DNA of 64,000 nucleotides, from positions 1-64,000 of the IMG/VR virus record IMGVR_UViG_3300008113_000252; one strand, written 5' to 3'. Of the stretch, positions 39,633-47,614 are shown in pieces (the stretch's first letter is position 1; each line of letters starts with the position of its first letter). The notes beneath the pieces were generated by a model that worked only from the letters and a program-made list of their open reading frames with translations, was not told where the DNA came from and did no database searches. This DNA comes from a virus. Both the position numbers and the translations under genes were made by a program.

Positions 39633-40580
39633 ATGAAGAAAATTCCTAGTGTGACGGAGCAAGAACTTGCTACCGTTACAATCCCCAATCACGGTAAGCG
39701 GTATGCACCAATTACTTACACTCAAATCATCAGTGAAGTAAAACGTCAGGCTGCTGCTCACGGAATTGACATTGTTGATTCTGTTTACAGAACTACTGCA
39801 GGTGGTAACATTGCCACCGGTCAGTACTTTCTGAACTATGGTAACGATCCAGACATCAAGTTGATGTTTGCTTGGACTAACAGCTACAATAAGATGCGTA
39901 GATTCTCTTGTGGAATGGGCACTTATGTTAGCGTTTGTCTAAACGGCATGCTCACTGCAGACTACAGCAAGTATTCTCGTAAGCATATTGGTAGTGCCAA
40001 GAAGGGTAATACAGCTTATGTAGAGATGGTAGATCAGATTGAAGAACAATTCAAAATGGCTTCTAATGTCTTTGCTAAGATGGTCCAAGATAAGAACAGT
40101 ATGATTGATCGTAGTCTTAGCAATGCTGAGATTAATGAATTGCTCGGCCGTCTTTTCATGGATGATGTTGTTGGTAGTGTACAGATGAATATCGTAAAGC
40201 AGCAGATTAAAGCTCCTGCTTACACGTATTCAGGTGATAAGAACTCACTGTGGCACTTCTACAACCACGTTACCCATGCTCTTAAAGAAGAGCACCCAAT
40301 GACCTTTGATGAAGCTCACTACAAGCTTCATGAAATGATCACTAAGAATTATCTAACTTCTACAGCAGCTGCACCTGTGAACGTTCAAGCAGTGGTTGTA
40401 CCGGAGGGTGATGATACTCAGTTGGTTGAAGAGTTTCAGCCGCTTGATCAAGAAGTAGATACTATTCTTGAACAAGAAGAAACTATCACTGAATCAGTTT
40501 TTGTTGAAAATTCTATTGAAAATGTTCAACAAGAAAATAAAACTGAGGAAGATGATGATTTAGACTGGTTGAATTTCTAA
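39633..40580 (+). CDS. DUF932-like protein with SSB-like acidic tip
   Basis: 315 residues from ATG 39633. RRFSCGMGTYVSVCLNGMLTADYSKYSRKHIGS matches the DUF932 centre (G-x-x-V-C-x-N-G ... RKH). The C-terminal Gln/Glu tail ends EEDDDLDWLNF, sharing DDDLDW with the SSB-like protein at 29482. The shared tip suggests binding to a common partner. Function of DUF932 is not established. Confidence 0.65.
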   Translation: MKKIPSVTEQELATVTIPNHGKRYAPITYTQIISEVKRQAAAHGIDIVDSVYRTTAGGNIATGQYFLNYGNDPDIKLMFAWTNSYNKMRRFSCGMGTYVSVCLNGMLTADYSKYSRKHIGSAKKGNTAYVEMVDQIEEQFKMASNVFAKMVQDKNSMIDRSLSNAEINELLGRLFMDDVVGSVQMNIVKQQIKAPAYTYSGDKNSLWHFYNHVTHALKEEHPMTFDEAHYKLHEMITKNYLTSTAAAPVNVQAVVVPEGDDTQLVEEFQPLDQEVDTILEQEETITESVFVENSIENVQQENKTEEDDDLDWLNF

Positions 40581-40598
40581 CTTTGGGTTGTTTGTGTG

Positions 40599-40623
40599 AC
40601 CGTCCCTGGTATCCGGGGGCGGT
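40599..40623 (+). terminator. Hairpin between genes, weak terminator or attenuator
   Basis: ACCGTCCC (40599-40606) pairs with GGGGCGGT (40616-40623), 8 bp with one G-U. No U-tract follows, so it may slow or protect rather than stop transcription. Confidence 0.5.
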
Positions 40624-40645
40624 TACCAAACTCAAAACTTAAATC

Positions 40646-40981
40646 ATGAACAGAAAAGACTTTTCTAATTACGTTGACTTCGTTAAAGAACGAACCTCTA
40701 ATGTGCTACAAGCAAAAGGTGATGAGTATTCTTACAACTTAGGAGCCTTTGAAAACTTTGAAGAAGGTGTTTCTATTGGTTTAGCTAATACTAGGGAGGC
40801 TATTGCTTGGGGTTATGTAACTAAACATATCCAATCAGTACGTGCTCTTATTAGAGAGGTTGATAACGGCAAAGAAGATCATCTTACAGACAAACTGATT
40901 GATGAGAAGTTTGGTGATGTCATCAACTACATGATTCTTATTGAAGCAATGTTGAAAGAAAGAATTCAAATAAATAATTAA
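40646..40981 (+). CDS. Nucleotide modification-associated domain protein (DUF1599-like)
   Basis: 111 residues. KGDEYSYNLGAFENFEEG, VTKHIQSVRAL and KFGDVINYMILIEAMLKE match the Nmad1/DUF1599 pattern (K-x-D-Y, KH, GDxINY). These helical proteins are related to MazG-like nucleotide hydrolases and are found in phages with altered or protected nucleotides. Role inferred. Confidence 0.7.
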   Translation: MNRKDFSNYVDFVKERTSNVLQAKGDEYSYNLGAFENFEEGVSIGLANTREAIAWGYVTKHIQSVRALIREVDNGKEDHLTDKLIDEKFGDVINYMILIEAMLKERIQINN

Positions 40982-40983
40982 TT

Positions 40984-41151
40984 ATGGAAATTGCATTAGC
41001 CCTTGTGGGAGTCATCATTGCTTTTGTATATTTGGGTCTCTTACTCAATGTAAAGAAAGACTTCAAAGCTTTGAAAGAAGAATTTGAAGATCTAAAACAA
41101 AAGCAAAAGCGTCAGTTCTATTACAATAAGAATAAGAAGAATAACATCTAA
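40984..41151 (+). CDS. Small membrane protein
   Basis: 55 residues: one membrane segment (MEIALALVGVIIAFVYLGLLL), then a very basic charged tail with many Lys and Asn. Last plus gene before the bidirectional terminator. Confidence 0.6.
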   Translation: MEIALALVGVIIAFVYLGLLLNVKKDFKALKEEFEDLKQKQKRQFYYNKNKKNNI

Positions 41152-41152
41152 A

Positions 41153-41214
41153 GGTAGACCTTAAAAAGGGCCCTTCCGTATCTGAGGAACGGCTCAGTTG
41201 GGCCCGGGTCTACC
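41153..41214. terminator. Bidirectional terminator between convergent operons
   Basis: Nested structure: GGTAGACC (41153-41160) with GGTCTACC (41207-41214), GGGCCC (41168-41173) with GGGCCC (41200-41205), and an inner TTCC/GGAA hairpin. It lies between the plus operon ending at 41151 and the minus operon ending at 41210, and includes the phoH stop. Confidence 0.7.
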
Positions 41215-41833
41215 CCCTTATTGCATGCCATGCACACTCCGTATGGAGGAAAAAAAAAGATAAAAATGAGAACCCGGTTTCTTTTTTATTCTTAAGATCC
41301 ACTTGAGCAAGGTCACCGCAGATTGACATCCAGCTACCTTTACCAAGTCTACCAAGTACCATCTCCATTTGGGTGTGAGTAACGTTCTGTGCTTCGTCTA
41401 CAATAACAAAAGCATTGACAAACGTTCTACCCCGCATAAATGCAAACGGTAAAATCTCAATTCTACCCTCTTCTACTTCTTTGTCAATTTTGACTTTGTC
41501 ATAGAGGAGGTAGAGGTTGTGGTAGATTGGTGCAAGCCACGGGTCCATTTTTTCTTTGATGTCTCCTGGGAGAAAGCCAATGTCTTCTTTAGCCACTGTT
41601 GGTCTCGTGATGATAATCTTTTCGATCTGTTTAGTGAATAGAAGGTCCAACGCAGTTTGAACAGCAACCAAAGTTTTACCACTTCCTGCCATACCCTTAA
41701 GAACGGTAACAGGATTTGCAAGTATAATCTCTTTAGCATTTTTCTGTTCTTCATTAAGTTGTATATTAAACCTAATAGGATTTTTGGGGCGTCTCTTTGC
41801 TTGAAACACCTCATCATTATGATCTCTCTGCAT
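41210..41833 (-). CDS. phoH: PhoH-like ATPase, C-terminus shortened
   Basis: 207 residues. RNA-helicase-like PhoH fold: Walker A GMAGSGKT, VTRPTVAKEDIGFLPGD, Walker B AFVIVDEAQN, and GDLAQVDL. After KKETGFSF the sequence becomes FLSFFFLHTECAWHAIRG, not the usual PhoH end with its N-H-R motif. A TTTTTTTTT run (minus strand) lies there, so the true end may differ by an indel, or the protein is genuinely short. Common in phages; role probably RNA-related. Confidence 0.82.
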   Translation of the reverse strand: MQRDHNDEVFQAKRRPKNPIRFNIQLNEEQKNAKEIILANPVTVLKGMAGSGKTLVAVQTALDLLFTKQIEKIIITRPTVAKEDIGFLPGDIKEKMDPWLAPIYHNLYLLYDKVKIDKEVEEGRIEILPFAFMRGRTFVNAFVIVDEAQNVTHTQMEMVLGRLGKGSWMSICGDLAQVDLKNKKETGFSFLSFFFLHTECAWHAIRG

Positions 41834-41835
41834 TG

Positions 41836-41949
41836 TTATTGGTTCTTTAGTCTGTTTAAGACCTCTAAGTTAGACTGAATTCTTCTATTTCTTAGTAGAA
41901 CTGTCTTTCTATTTGTAGGTTTTGGAACCTCTTTCTGTGCCTTTGCCAT
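41836..41949 (-). CDS. Tiny basic protein
   Basis: 37 residues, very basic (MAKAQKEVPKPTNRKTVLLRNRR...). Its ATG overlaps the preceding stop (TAATG) and it ends 2 bases before phoH, so it fits the operon. Unknown. Confidence 0.5.
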   Translation of the reverse strand: MAKAQKEVPKPTNRKTVLLRNRRIQSNLEVLNRLKNQ

Positions 41950-42092
41950 TATCTACCTTGACCTCTATAAGATTTTTTATAATTTCTAGAACTCTTCAAT
42001 ACTGAAGTTTTAGTCTTAGAATGAATACCAGGACGGCTCTTTGGAACTCTGGCTTTAAAAGTAGCAGCGGATTGTGCTTTAATCTTTGCCAT
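41949..42092 (-). CDS. Tiny basic protein
   Basis: 47 residues (MAKIKAQSAATFKARVPKSR...), rich in Lys, Arg and Ser. Start MAKIK chosen; the longer frame begins inside the terminator. Could be a DNA-binding or minor structural protein; unknown. Confidence 0.5.
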   Translation of the reverse strand: MAKIKAQSAATFKARVPKSRPGIHSKTKTSVLKSSRNYKKSYRGQGR

Positions 42093-42109
42093 ACTTGGTT
42101 TAATTAAAA

Positions 42110-42157
42110 AGTTAATGAAAAGAGAGGAACTCCAACGTAGCACGTAGGAGTCCCCTC
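42110..42157 (-). terminator. Terminator after the endolysin gene
   Basis: On the minus strand GAGGGGACTCC pairs with GGAGTTCCTCTC (one bulge), loop of 13, then TTTTC and, further on, TTTTT. Confidence 0.65.
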
Positions 42158-42167
42158 AAAATGTACT

Positions 42168-42782
42168 TTACTTTACCCATCCGTAGTACTTCAGGGTCTT
42201 TTCTTTACGGTCTTCCAGACCATGAGTACCTCCATTGATTCTCTTTGTAAGAGCAAGAATAGTGTCGTTGTTTACACCTTTATCACAGATATCCCACAAC
42301 TTATTACGATCAAAGAAGAAGATAGCAGATTCAAATGCATACTCAGTAGCAACCAAATCAGGATTAGTCATTATCTCTGGCTTCTTCAAGTATTCAGCAA
42401 ATGCTTGATAGTTAGACTTACCGGTCAATTGCAGAGCACCACGTCCACGGTACTTCCATCCATCACCAGATGCTTCATCACCATTACCCATACGAGATGC
42501 ATACACACGGTTTGCAATCTTCTCTGGCTTACGCTCATACTGAGCAGCTAGAGCTTCTGTAGGGAAGTACTTTTTAAAAATACCAAGCAATCCTTTAGCA
42601 CTATAGTTCAAGTTCTCAGAGAAAGCTTTAAACCCTCCGGTCTCGTGAGCTGTTTGTGCAAAGAAATGTGCAGCACGTTCAGGTGTAAACTTGTAGTAAG
42701 CCATTCCTGCTTTTAGAGTGCCCGGACCAAATGCTCCATCTGCCGTAACACCCGCTTTGGTTTGTAGACTCTTTAGACTCAT
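42168..42782 (-). CDS. Endolysin, GH19 family
   Basis: 204 residues. A short N-terminal peptidoglycan-binding-like segment (TKAGVTADGAFGPGTL) and a GH19 catalytic domain: FAQTAHETGGF (catalytic Glu47), YASRMGNGDEASGDG, YRGRGALQLTGKSNY. Cleaves peptidoglycan glycan strands at lysis. No signal peptide, so it depends on the holin that overlaps its start by 4 bases. Confidence 0.9.
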   Translation of the reverse strand: MSLKSLQTKAGVTADGAFGPGTLKAGMAYYKFTPERAAHFFAQTAHETGGFKAFSENLNYSAKGLLGIFKKYFPTEALAAQYERKPEKIANRVYASRMGNGDEASGDGWKYRGRGALQLTGKSNYQAFAEYLKKPEIMTNPDLVATEYAFESAIFFFDRNKLWDICDKGVNNDTILALTKRINGGTHGLEDRKEKTLKYYGWVK

Positions 42783-43042
42783 TCTTCTTCTTTTTTACCA
42801 CCGAAGATCTTTCCAGCTTCAGCAATACCGAAAGCTCCCAGTGTGATTATTACAAACGAATTAAAAATTGTATCAGAGATGATGAGCTCTTTGCCCATAA
42901 TACCTGTTACTACATCGGCAATAGCTGTAATGCTCATTACAGCGAATGACAAGAAACCAACAATAGTCTTCTCGTTCCACTCGTTATTGTCCTTGAAAAT
43001 ATCCCAAAAAGCCATAAACTTCTTCTTTAATTGATTAAACAT
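42779..43042 (-). CDS. Holin
   Basis: 87 residues with two membrane segments (about 28-48 and 58-78), a basic N-terminus and a charged KKEEE C-terminus. It overlaps the endolysin start, the classical lysis pairing. It is the first gene after the repeated promoter-like element at 43063. Confidence 0.75.
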   Translation of the reverse strand: MFNQLKKKFMAFWDIFKDNNEWNEKTIVGFLSFAVMSITAIADVVTGIMGKELIISDTIFNSFVIITLGAFGIAEAGKIFGGKKEEE

Positions 43043-43062
43043 GACTGTTGGTTTTGATTGTT

Positions 43063-43091
43063 GGTCCTATATAAAATATACGAAATTTAGT
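43063..43091 (-). promoter_or_regulatory. Repeated promoter-like element, copy B
   Basis: On the minus strand ACTAAATTTCGTAT then ATTTTATATAGGACC. It is almost the same as copy A at 49978-50004 (ACTGAATTTCGTATC...TATATATGA). Both sit upstream of a gene with a CAAAACCAACA leader. Probably a phage-specific late promoter. Confidence 0.6.
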
Positions 43092-43488
43092 CCAGAGCAT
43101 CAACTATTGCCTTCTTAACAGCAACAGAAAATTCTGTTCTTTCAAATGCAAGGTTCTCATCCTGAAGCTGCATCAGGGTTGCAGCAACATTTGTATTAGC
43201 TTTTCCTACTCCGTGATAGACTTTAGAACCAATTGCAATGTCTACCTCCACAATAGTTTTCTTTTGTTTAAATTCAAAAGGACCTAGACGTATACCTTGA
43301 GTTGGAGCTTTAATGTCAGTGACTGTCACGTACACCGGACTTGCACCTTCTGAAGACTGATCACACAAAGGATTTCCTTGTTGTAGAAGAATGTCTTCAG
43401 TCATTTGCTTGAGACCAAAAGTGAACTTCTGGTTATCAATACCTGCTAGATTATCTTGAGAGCTTACGCTAGCAACGTAAAAGCACAT
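43087..43488 (-). CDS. Small CsgG-like domain protein (tentative)
   Basis: 133 residues. VYVTVTDIKAPTQGIRLG then KKTIVEVDIAIGSKVYHGVGKA, and near the end FERTEFSVAVKKAIVDAL, resemble the C-terminal half of the CsgG-like protein at 46868 (V-x-V strand, G-x-G, F-(D/E)-x-(S/T) ... A-x-x-A). The N-terminus is short and only weakly hydrophobic (MCFYVASVSSQ); export is uncertain. First or last partner in an envelope operon. Confidence 0.5.
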   Translation of the reverse strand: MCFYVASVSSQDNLAGIDNQKFTFGLKQMTEDILLQQGNPLCDQSSEGASPVYVTVTDIKAPTQGIRLGPFEFKQKKTIVEVDIAIGSKVYHGVGKANTNVAATLMQLQDENLAFERTEFSVAVKKAIVDALD

Positions 43489-43491
43489 TAT

Positions 43492-44610
43492 TCATTGTAT
43501 TCTATTTAAGTTGTTAATAGTTGTTTGATGTTTACCTGTCCCCATTATGTAAAACAGATTTTGATTTTCTACAATCAAAGTTTGAACAGGGAAGTAAGTA
43601 GTATAAAAATTTGTAGATGGTGATGTAATTATAGCATCTCGCTGAGCTTTGGTGAAAATATACTTATTGTGTAGATGACCTTGGGACCAGATGACGTATC
43701 CAAAAACTATATCATCATAATCAAACACAGTAGAGTTGTTTATATCACATGTATAGAAATCCCATGACTGGAGTGGAGATAATCCTGCCTTCTTATACAT
43801 GAGATAGTTCATATCCGCATCTGTAAGAGTATGATAATTATTAGTGACATCTACCGTCACTCTATAAGGCCAGTTAGAAGAATTAGTCCATGAGACTTGT
43901 CCGGAAACGTTTGTATTCTTGGTCCCCTGACTCACCCAAGAACTAGAGGTAACACCAATCTCTGATAATTGTAAAGACCAAGAACCTTGTGACGGTCTTC
44001 TCCAAACCATAACTAGTCCGTCTCCTCCACCGTATTCTTGCATGCGAGCTACCACCGTATACTGAGTTCCTGCAACCATTGAATAGTTGCCATATTTATA
44101 CTGTCCGGTACCCTTGCCACCATACCATTCTACTACAGAGGTTCCGTTTATTGCTAGATCAGAACCATCATCAGAGGTAAGGCCAAAAGAATAGGTCCCT
44201 GTTTCTGCAGCAACAAAAGTGAACGTTACTTCGGTGGCATAGTAGTCCCCATTAGGAGGAACACTAGCTCCAGCACTAGTGAGTGTAGTAAATTGATAGA
44301 AGTTTAAAGAAGAATTAGCACTCATATTACCACTCCACCAAAGAGTAGTAGCAGCATATGCGGTATTAAACAGCTTATTCATCTCAGTACGAGTACTAGG
44401 ATATACTGCGTACTGAGAAGTGTTGCCGTTTCCGTAGTGAGTTCTATATATTTTTACAGATGTAGTACCATTAGCTGTAGTGACATAATGGTCTACAGTA
44501 ACCGGTATACCACTAACATCCTGAGATCCAATTGGAGTCAGAGTAATTGTCTGCCCTTCAAGAGATATAGGCAGAACTAATAGAAGGAGTATCTTTAATT
44601 TAGAAATCAT
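43492..44610 (-). CDS. Secreted PA14-domain protein with dockerin-like segment
   Basis: 372 residues. Signal peptide MISKLKILLLLVLPISLEGQ. PA14-like beta-barrel (about 60-205): FVAAETGTYSFGLTSDDGSDLAINGTSVV and MQEYGGGDGLVMVW carry the family's G-x-Y-x-F ... DDGSxLxIxG signature; PA14 domains bind carbohydrate. A segment at about 258-307, LTDADMNYLMYKKAG and YTCDINNSTVFDYDDIVF, resembles the two calcium-binding repeats of a dockerin. The C-terminus is not a T9SS domain. It may dock onto the cohesin-like modules of the 48007 protein (inference). Overlaps the upstream barrel gene by 11 bases. Confidence 0.65.
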   Translation of the reverse strand: MISKLKILLLLVLPISLEGQTITLTPIGSQDVSGIPVTVDHYVTTANGTTSVKIYRTHYGNGNTSQYAVYPSTRTEMNKLFNTAYAATTLWWSGNMSANSSLNFYQFTTLTSAGASVPPNGDYYATEVTFTFVAAETGTYSFGLTSDDGSDLAINGTSVVEWYGGKGTGQYKYGNYSMVAGTQYTVVARMQEYGGGDGLVMVWRRPSQGSWSLQLSEIGVTSSSWVSQGTKNTNVSGQVSWTNSSNWPYRVTVDVTNNYHTLTDADMNYLMYKKAGLSPLQSWDFYTCDINNSTVFDYDDIVFGYVIWSQGHLHNKYIFTKAQRDAIITSPSTNFYTTYFPVQTLIVENQNLFYIMGTGKHQTTINNLNRIQ

Positions 44611-45424
44611 AGTTACATCCTATTGAAAGTATATATGGGGTTGCTTTACGAAACCCAAGAGTCTTGTCTGAAGGAGAGTATGTGTAGCAGCTTCTAAGTT
44701 TAGTACCAAACATAAATTTTTCAGTCAGTTTATATTTTAACGAAGCTCCGTAGTATGCATTAAGATTGAAGTCATCCCAGTACCAAATGTCTAGTGCACC
44801 CTCAAAGTCATCTAAATTAAAATAGTGGGTTCTTATAGAAGATAGTAAAAATAATTCGGGCCCTAATACAAACTTCTTATACTCAAAGTCCTTCATTGCC
44901 GTTATCATCATACTATACTTTGTATAGGACGCAGCAGGATAAAACTGATCAAATAGATAAAAGTCATCGTGTGTATTATCTCTAATGAAGAAAGTATACC
45001 CGAGTTTAGTACCGTCTTTAAACTTGTAAATTTGATTGAAGTAGGGACTTATTGCTACAGCTGAGTGATCAGCAAATGCCGATATGGTCATCCCATATGA
45101 ATTAGTTCTCTCTATGTTTTTGATAGTCTTAACTCTACTGTGGCTGTATCCTACTTTGGTATACTTAAAGAAAGGAGTATTAGACATAAATACTCCATTT
45201 GTTACATTCTCTTTACCCCATTCGTAGGTTAGATTGTAACTCAGTATACTCATATCACCTAGTACCCCAACTGATATGTTAGAACTACTCATAATATCAG
45301 TATCAAAATCAATGTACTGTATTGAAGTAACATCAGATATTGTCTGAGTATTCTCGGAGGTTTGAGAATACGTCTGGATTGATACCGACAGTATAAAAAT
45401 TAGACTTAAAATAAACTTTCTCAT
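44600..45424 (-). CDS. Outer-membrane beta-barrel protein
   Basis: 274 residues. Signal peptide MRKFILSLIFILSVSIQTYSQ, then many alternating amphipathic strands with aromatic girdles (YNLTYEWGKE, KLGYTFFIRD), ending in IGCNYDF with a terminal Phe, as in outer-membrane barrels. No known family. A phage-encoded outer-membrane protein could alter the surface or form an export pore. Confidence 0.65.
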   Translation of the reverse strand: MRKFILSLIFILSVSIQTYSQTSENTQTISDVTSIQYIDFDTDIMSSSNISVGVLGDMSILSYNLTYEWGKENVTNGVFMSNTPFFKYTKVGYSHSRVKTIKNIERTNSYGMTISAFADHSAVAISPYFNQIYKFKDGTKLGYTFFIRDNTHDDFYLFDQFYPAASYTKYSMMITAMKDFEYKKFVLGPELFLLSSIRTHYFNLDDFEGALDIWYWDDFNLNAYYGASLKYKLTEKFMFGTKLRSCYTYSPSDKTLGFRKATPYILSIGCNYDF

Positions 45425-46878
45425 AGCAACATCTTTGTACCGGTTGATAATTGAAAGTTAAGAATGTCAGCGTTGTATTGGTATGCTCCTGAGAATGAGA
45501 TACTCCACTTAAACTTATCGGTAAGTTTAAAGTCAACGTTTGCTAGAGGTACAATAAGAAAGCCGGACTTGTACCATTGTCCTTCGTAATAAAAGATATA
45601 AGGTGAGTATACACCTAGAGCCATTATGTTGGCAGACACAGTCTTACCACCTTTGAAGTTGGTGAATGCCCCTCCTACTACAGATAGGTTTTGAAACTCA
45701 GATTTACCTATCTGACCCAATGTAAAGTTGCTACCTCCCATGAAGGTAAACTTCCAAAGTTTTTGTGCACCTAGAAGAGTTACCGTGTTAAACCAATCAG
45801 ATTTAAAGTTGGTCATGAAAGAATTGGAACCCACCGCCATGAAATCTTTTTTCTTATAGGACCCATACAGAGTAAGGTTAGCTACGTTCTCTCCCGTGGT
45901 ATAGTTTAGATTGACACCCTTAATAAAGTTTTGCTTGGTGTTGACGTGAGTAACTGATGTATTGAAACGGAAGTTATCATTACGCTTACTGATATCGTTA
46001 CCATTACGGATAACAACCATGTCCCCTGAACCAATCAGAGAACCCCTACCAATCTTTTCTTGCTTTTGTTTTGGTTTATTACCTCCACCGCCTCCACCAC
46101 CAGAGTCTCCAGAGTTTTCTGATTCTCCTCCAGATGCTGTTGTTGTATTTTCACTAGTACCGGACCCACCAGATTCAGATGTAGAGCCACCTTGTGTAGT
46201 ACCACCACTACTTCCGGTGCCACCACCACCTTCTACTCCTCCTTGTGGTTGTCCTCCACCGGAACCACCAGACCCTGAGTTTCCTCCAGAACTGCTACCA
46301 GAAGAAGAACCACCAGATCCAGAACCACCAGAGCCTGAAGAACCTGAAGAACCACCTGTTGGAGGTTTGGTTCCAGATCCACCTGAACTGCCAGAATTGC
46401 TGCCACCGTTAGTAGCACCATTTTCACCAGTATTATCACCTGAGTTTTCATTACCTGAGCCACCTGTATTACCTGTTGATATTGAACCTGAACTTACGCT
46501 ACCTCCCCCGAGACTGCCCGCGATGGAAGTGCTAATAGAGACAATGCCACTAACATTATTTGCTGTGTTTGTACCGATGTTTGCGTTACTATTATTAGCG
46601 TTAGAAGAACCGTTACCTGCACAAGGGTTGCTACCTGGAGGAAACTGAGTATTAATTTGAGCAATCCAGTTTTCATAAGCTCCTAATTGAAGTTGAGCTG
46701 CTGTAAAAGTTTGGTACTGCCCAGCATAAAACATCACCACTGTCCCAGATGTCTGAGACAGGGTGACTGTCTGTAGCATTCCCGTACAAGGATCCGTGTA
46801 GTTGTAAGTAAACGTTTGTGCTTGCAACCCTATACATCCCAGCAGAAATAATAATAATATTTTGAATTTACCATCCAT
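45421..46878 (-). CDS. Secreted Gly/Ser-rich protein with C-terminal barrel
   Basis: 485 residues. Signal peptide MDGKFKILLLFLLGCIGLQAQ; an N-terminal domain with two cysteines (about 27-85); a long Gly/Ser/Asn low-complexity linker (about 86-285); and a C-terminal beta-rich part (about 290-485: LTLYGSYKKKDFMAV, KWSISFSGAYQYNAD, ending TKMLL) that looks like an outer-membrane barrel. The linker may pass through a pore or span the envelope. Not a known family. Confidence 0.65.
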   Translation of the reverse strand: MDGKFKILLLFLLGCIGLQAQTFTYNYTDPCTGMLQTVTLSQTSGTVVMFYAGQYQTFTAAQLQLGAYENWIAQINTQFPPGSNPCAGNGSSNANNSNANIGTNTANNVSGIVSISTSIAGSLGGGSVSSGSISTGNTGGSGNENSGDNTGENGATNGGSNSGSSGGSGTKPPTGGSSGSSGSGGSGSGGSSSGSSSGGNSGSGGSGGGQPQGGVEGGGGTGSSGGTTQGGSTSESGGSGTSENTTTASGGESENSGDSGGGGGGGNKPKQKQEKIGRGSLIGSGDMVVIRNGNDISKRNDNFRFNTSVTHVNTKQNFIKGVNLNYTTGENVANLTLYGSYKKKDFMAVGSNSFMTNFKSDWFNTVTLLGAQKLWKFTFMGGSNFTLGQIGKSEFQNLSVVGGAFTNFKGGKTVSANIMALGVYSPYIFYYEGQWYKSGFLIVPLANVDFKLTDKFKWSISFSGAYQYNADILNFQLSTGTKMLL

Positions 46879-47614
46879 ATTGGTCCATGCGCTTCATAAG
46901 GTTTACCGTGGCAACCTCTAACGCACGTTGTGTAGCTACACCCACCGTTGACTGATCAAAGCCCATAGTGGGATTCTTAAAGAAGCCCTCACCAACCTGA
47001 GTAGAAGTTCCTTGACCAGATGCAACAATATATTGAGAGTTATCTACATTAACCATCTTAATTTGAATACCGATGATAGTAGTATTAGTCTTCTGAAGTT
47101 TTCCTTTATCATAAGTTTCCCCATAAGACGTAGAGAATTCATAGATCTCTGCATAGACAATGTACTTAGGCAGAACTACCGAGCCCACGTTGAGCTTGGT
47201 TCTACCGTCACCCATGTCATTGAGATCTTTCTCCCATACATCAAGCATTTGATTAACAATGGCTTCCTTTTCTTCCGCATACAAGAATCTCTGAGTCACC
47301 TCAAAGTTTTCTACAATACGATTAGAAACACCCATACCAACTCTTTTGTCTCTAAGTTCTGGGAACATCTCCCACAATTCCTTATTAACGTTAAGATTAG
47401 CAATCTGAATTACTTTTTTCTCACCAGTGAATACAGGAAACGTATTTAGAGGTTGAGCTTTTTCAAATTCAGCTTGGTATTGTGTAGTAGAAATTGATGA
47501 AGAACAAGATGTTGCTACTCCTCCGACAGTAATCAGAAAAGCAATAATCATTGCAATACCGAGAACACTGGCAACCATTGCCATTAGTTCTTCTTTTCTA
47601 GTTCTGTGCTCCAT
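46868..47614 (-). CDS. CsgG-like lipoprotein
   Basis: 248 residues from MEHRTRKEELMAMVAS (an earlier in-frame codon at 47647 is possible). Hydrophobic anchor (about 11-34) and Cys37 in GGVATSCSSS, a weak lipobox. VIQIANLNVNKELWE, FEVTQRFLYAEEKEA, KYIVYAEIYEFSTSY, and a C-terminal QSTVGVATQRALEVATVNLMKRM follow the CsgG/curli-secretion layout. CsgG forms a ring pore in the outer membrane. Membership is good by pattern; pore formation is inferred. It overlaps both neighbours. Confidence 0.65.
   Translation of the reverse strand: MEHRTRKEELMAMVASVLGIAMIIAFLITVGGVATSCSSSISTTQYQAEFEKAQPLNTFPVFTGEKKVIQIANLNVNKELWEMFPELRDKRVGMGVSNRIVENFEVTQRFLYAEEKEAIVNQMLDVWEKDLNDMGDGRTKLNVGSVVLPKYIVYAEIYEFSTSYGETYDKGKLQKTNTTIIGIQIKMVNVDNSQYIVASGQGTSTQVGEGFFKNPTMGFDQSTVGVATQRALEVATVNLMKRMDQYGW

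Noticed and set aside
41230-41295. 21-residue plus frame MHTPYGGKKKIKMRTR...
   Set aside because: Antisense to the end of phoH and without its own leader or promoter; kept only as a note because the phoH end itself is doubtful.
45962-46648. 228-residue plus-strand open frame rich in Pro, Glu and Leu
   Set aside because: It is the antisense shadow of the Gly/Ser-rich linker of the minus gene 45421-46878; Pro-rich antisense frames are expected opposite GGT/TCT repeats.
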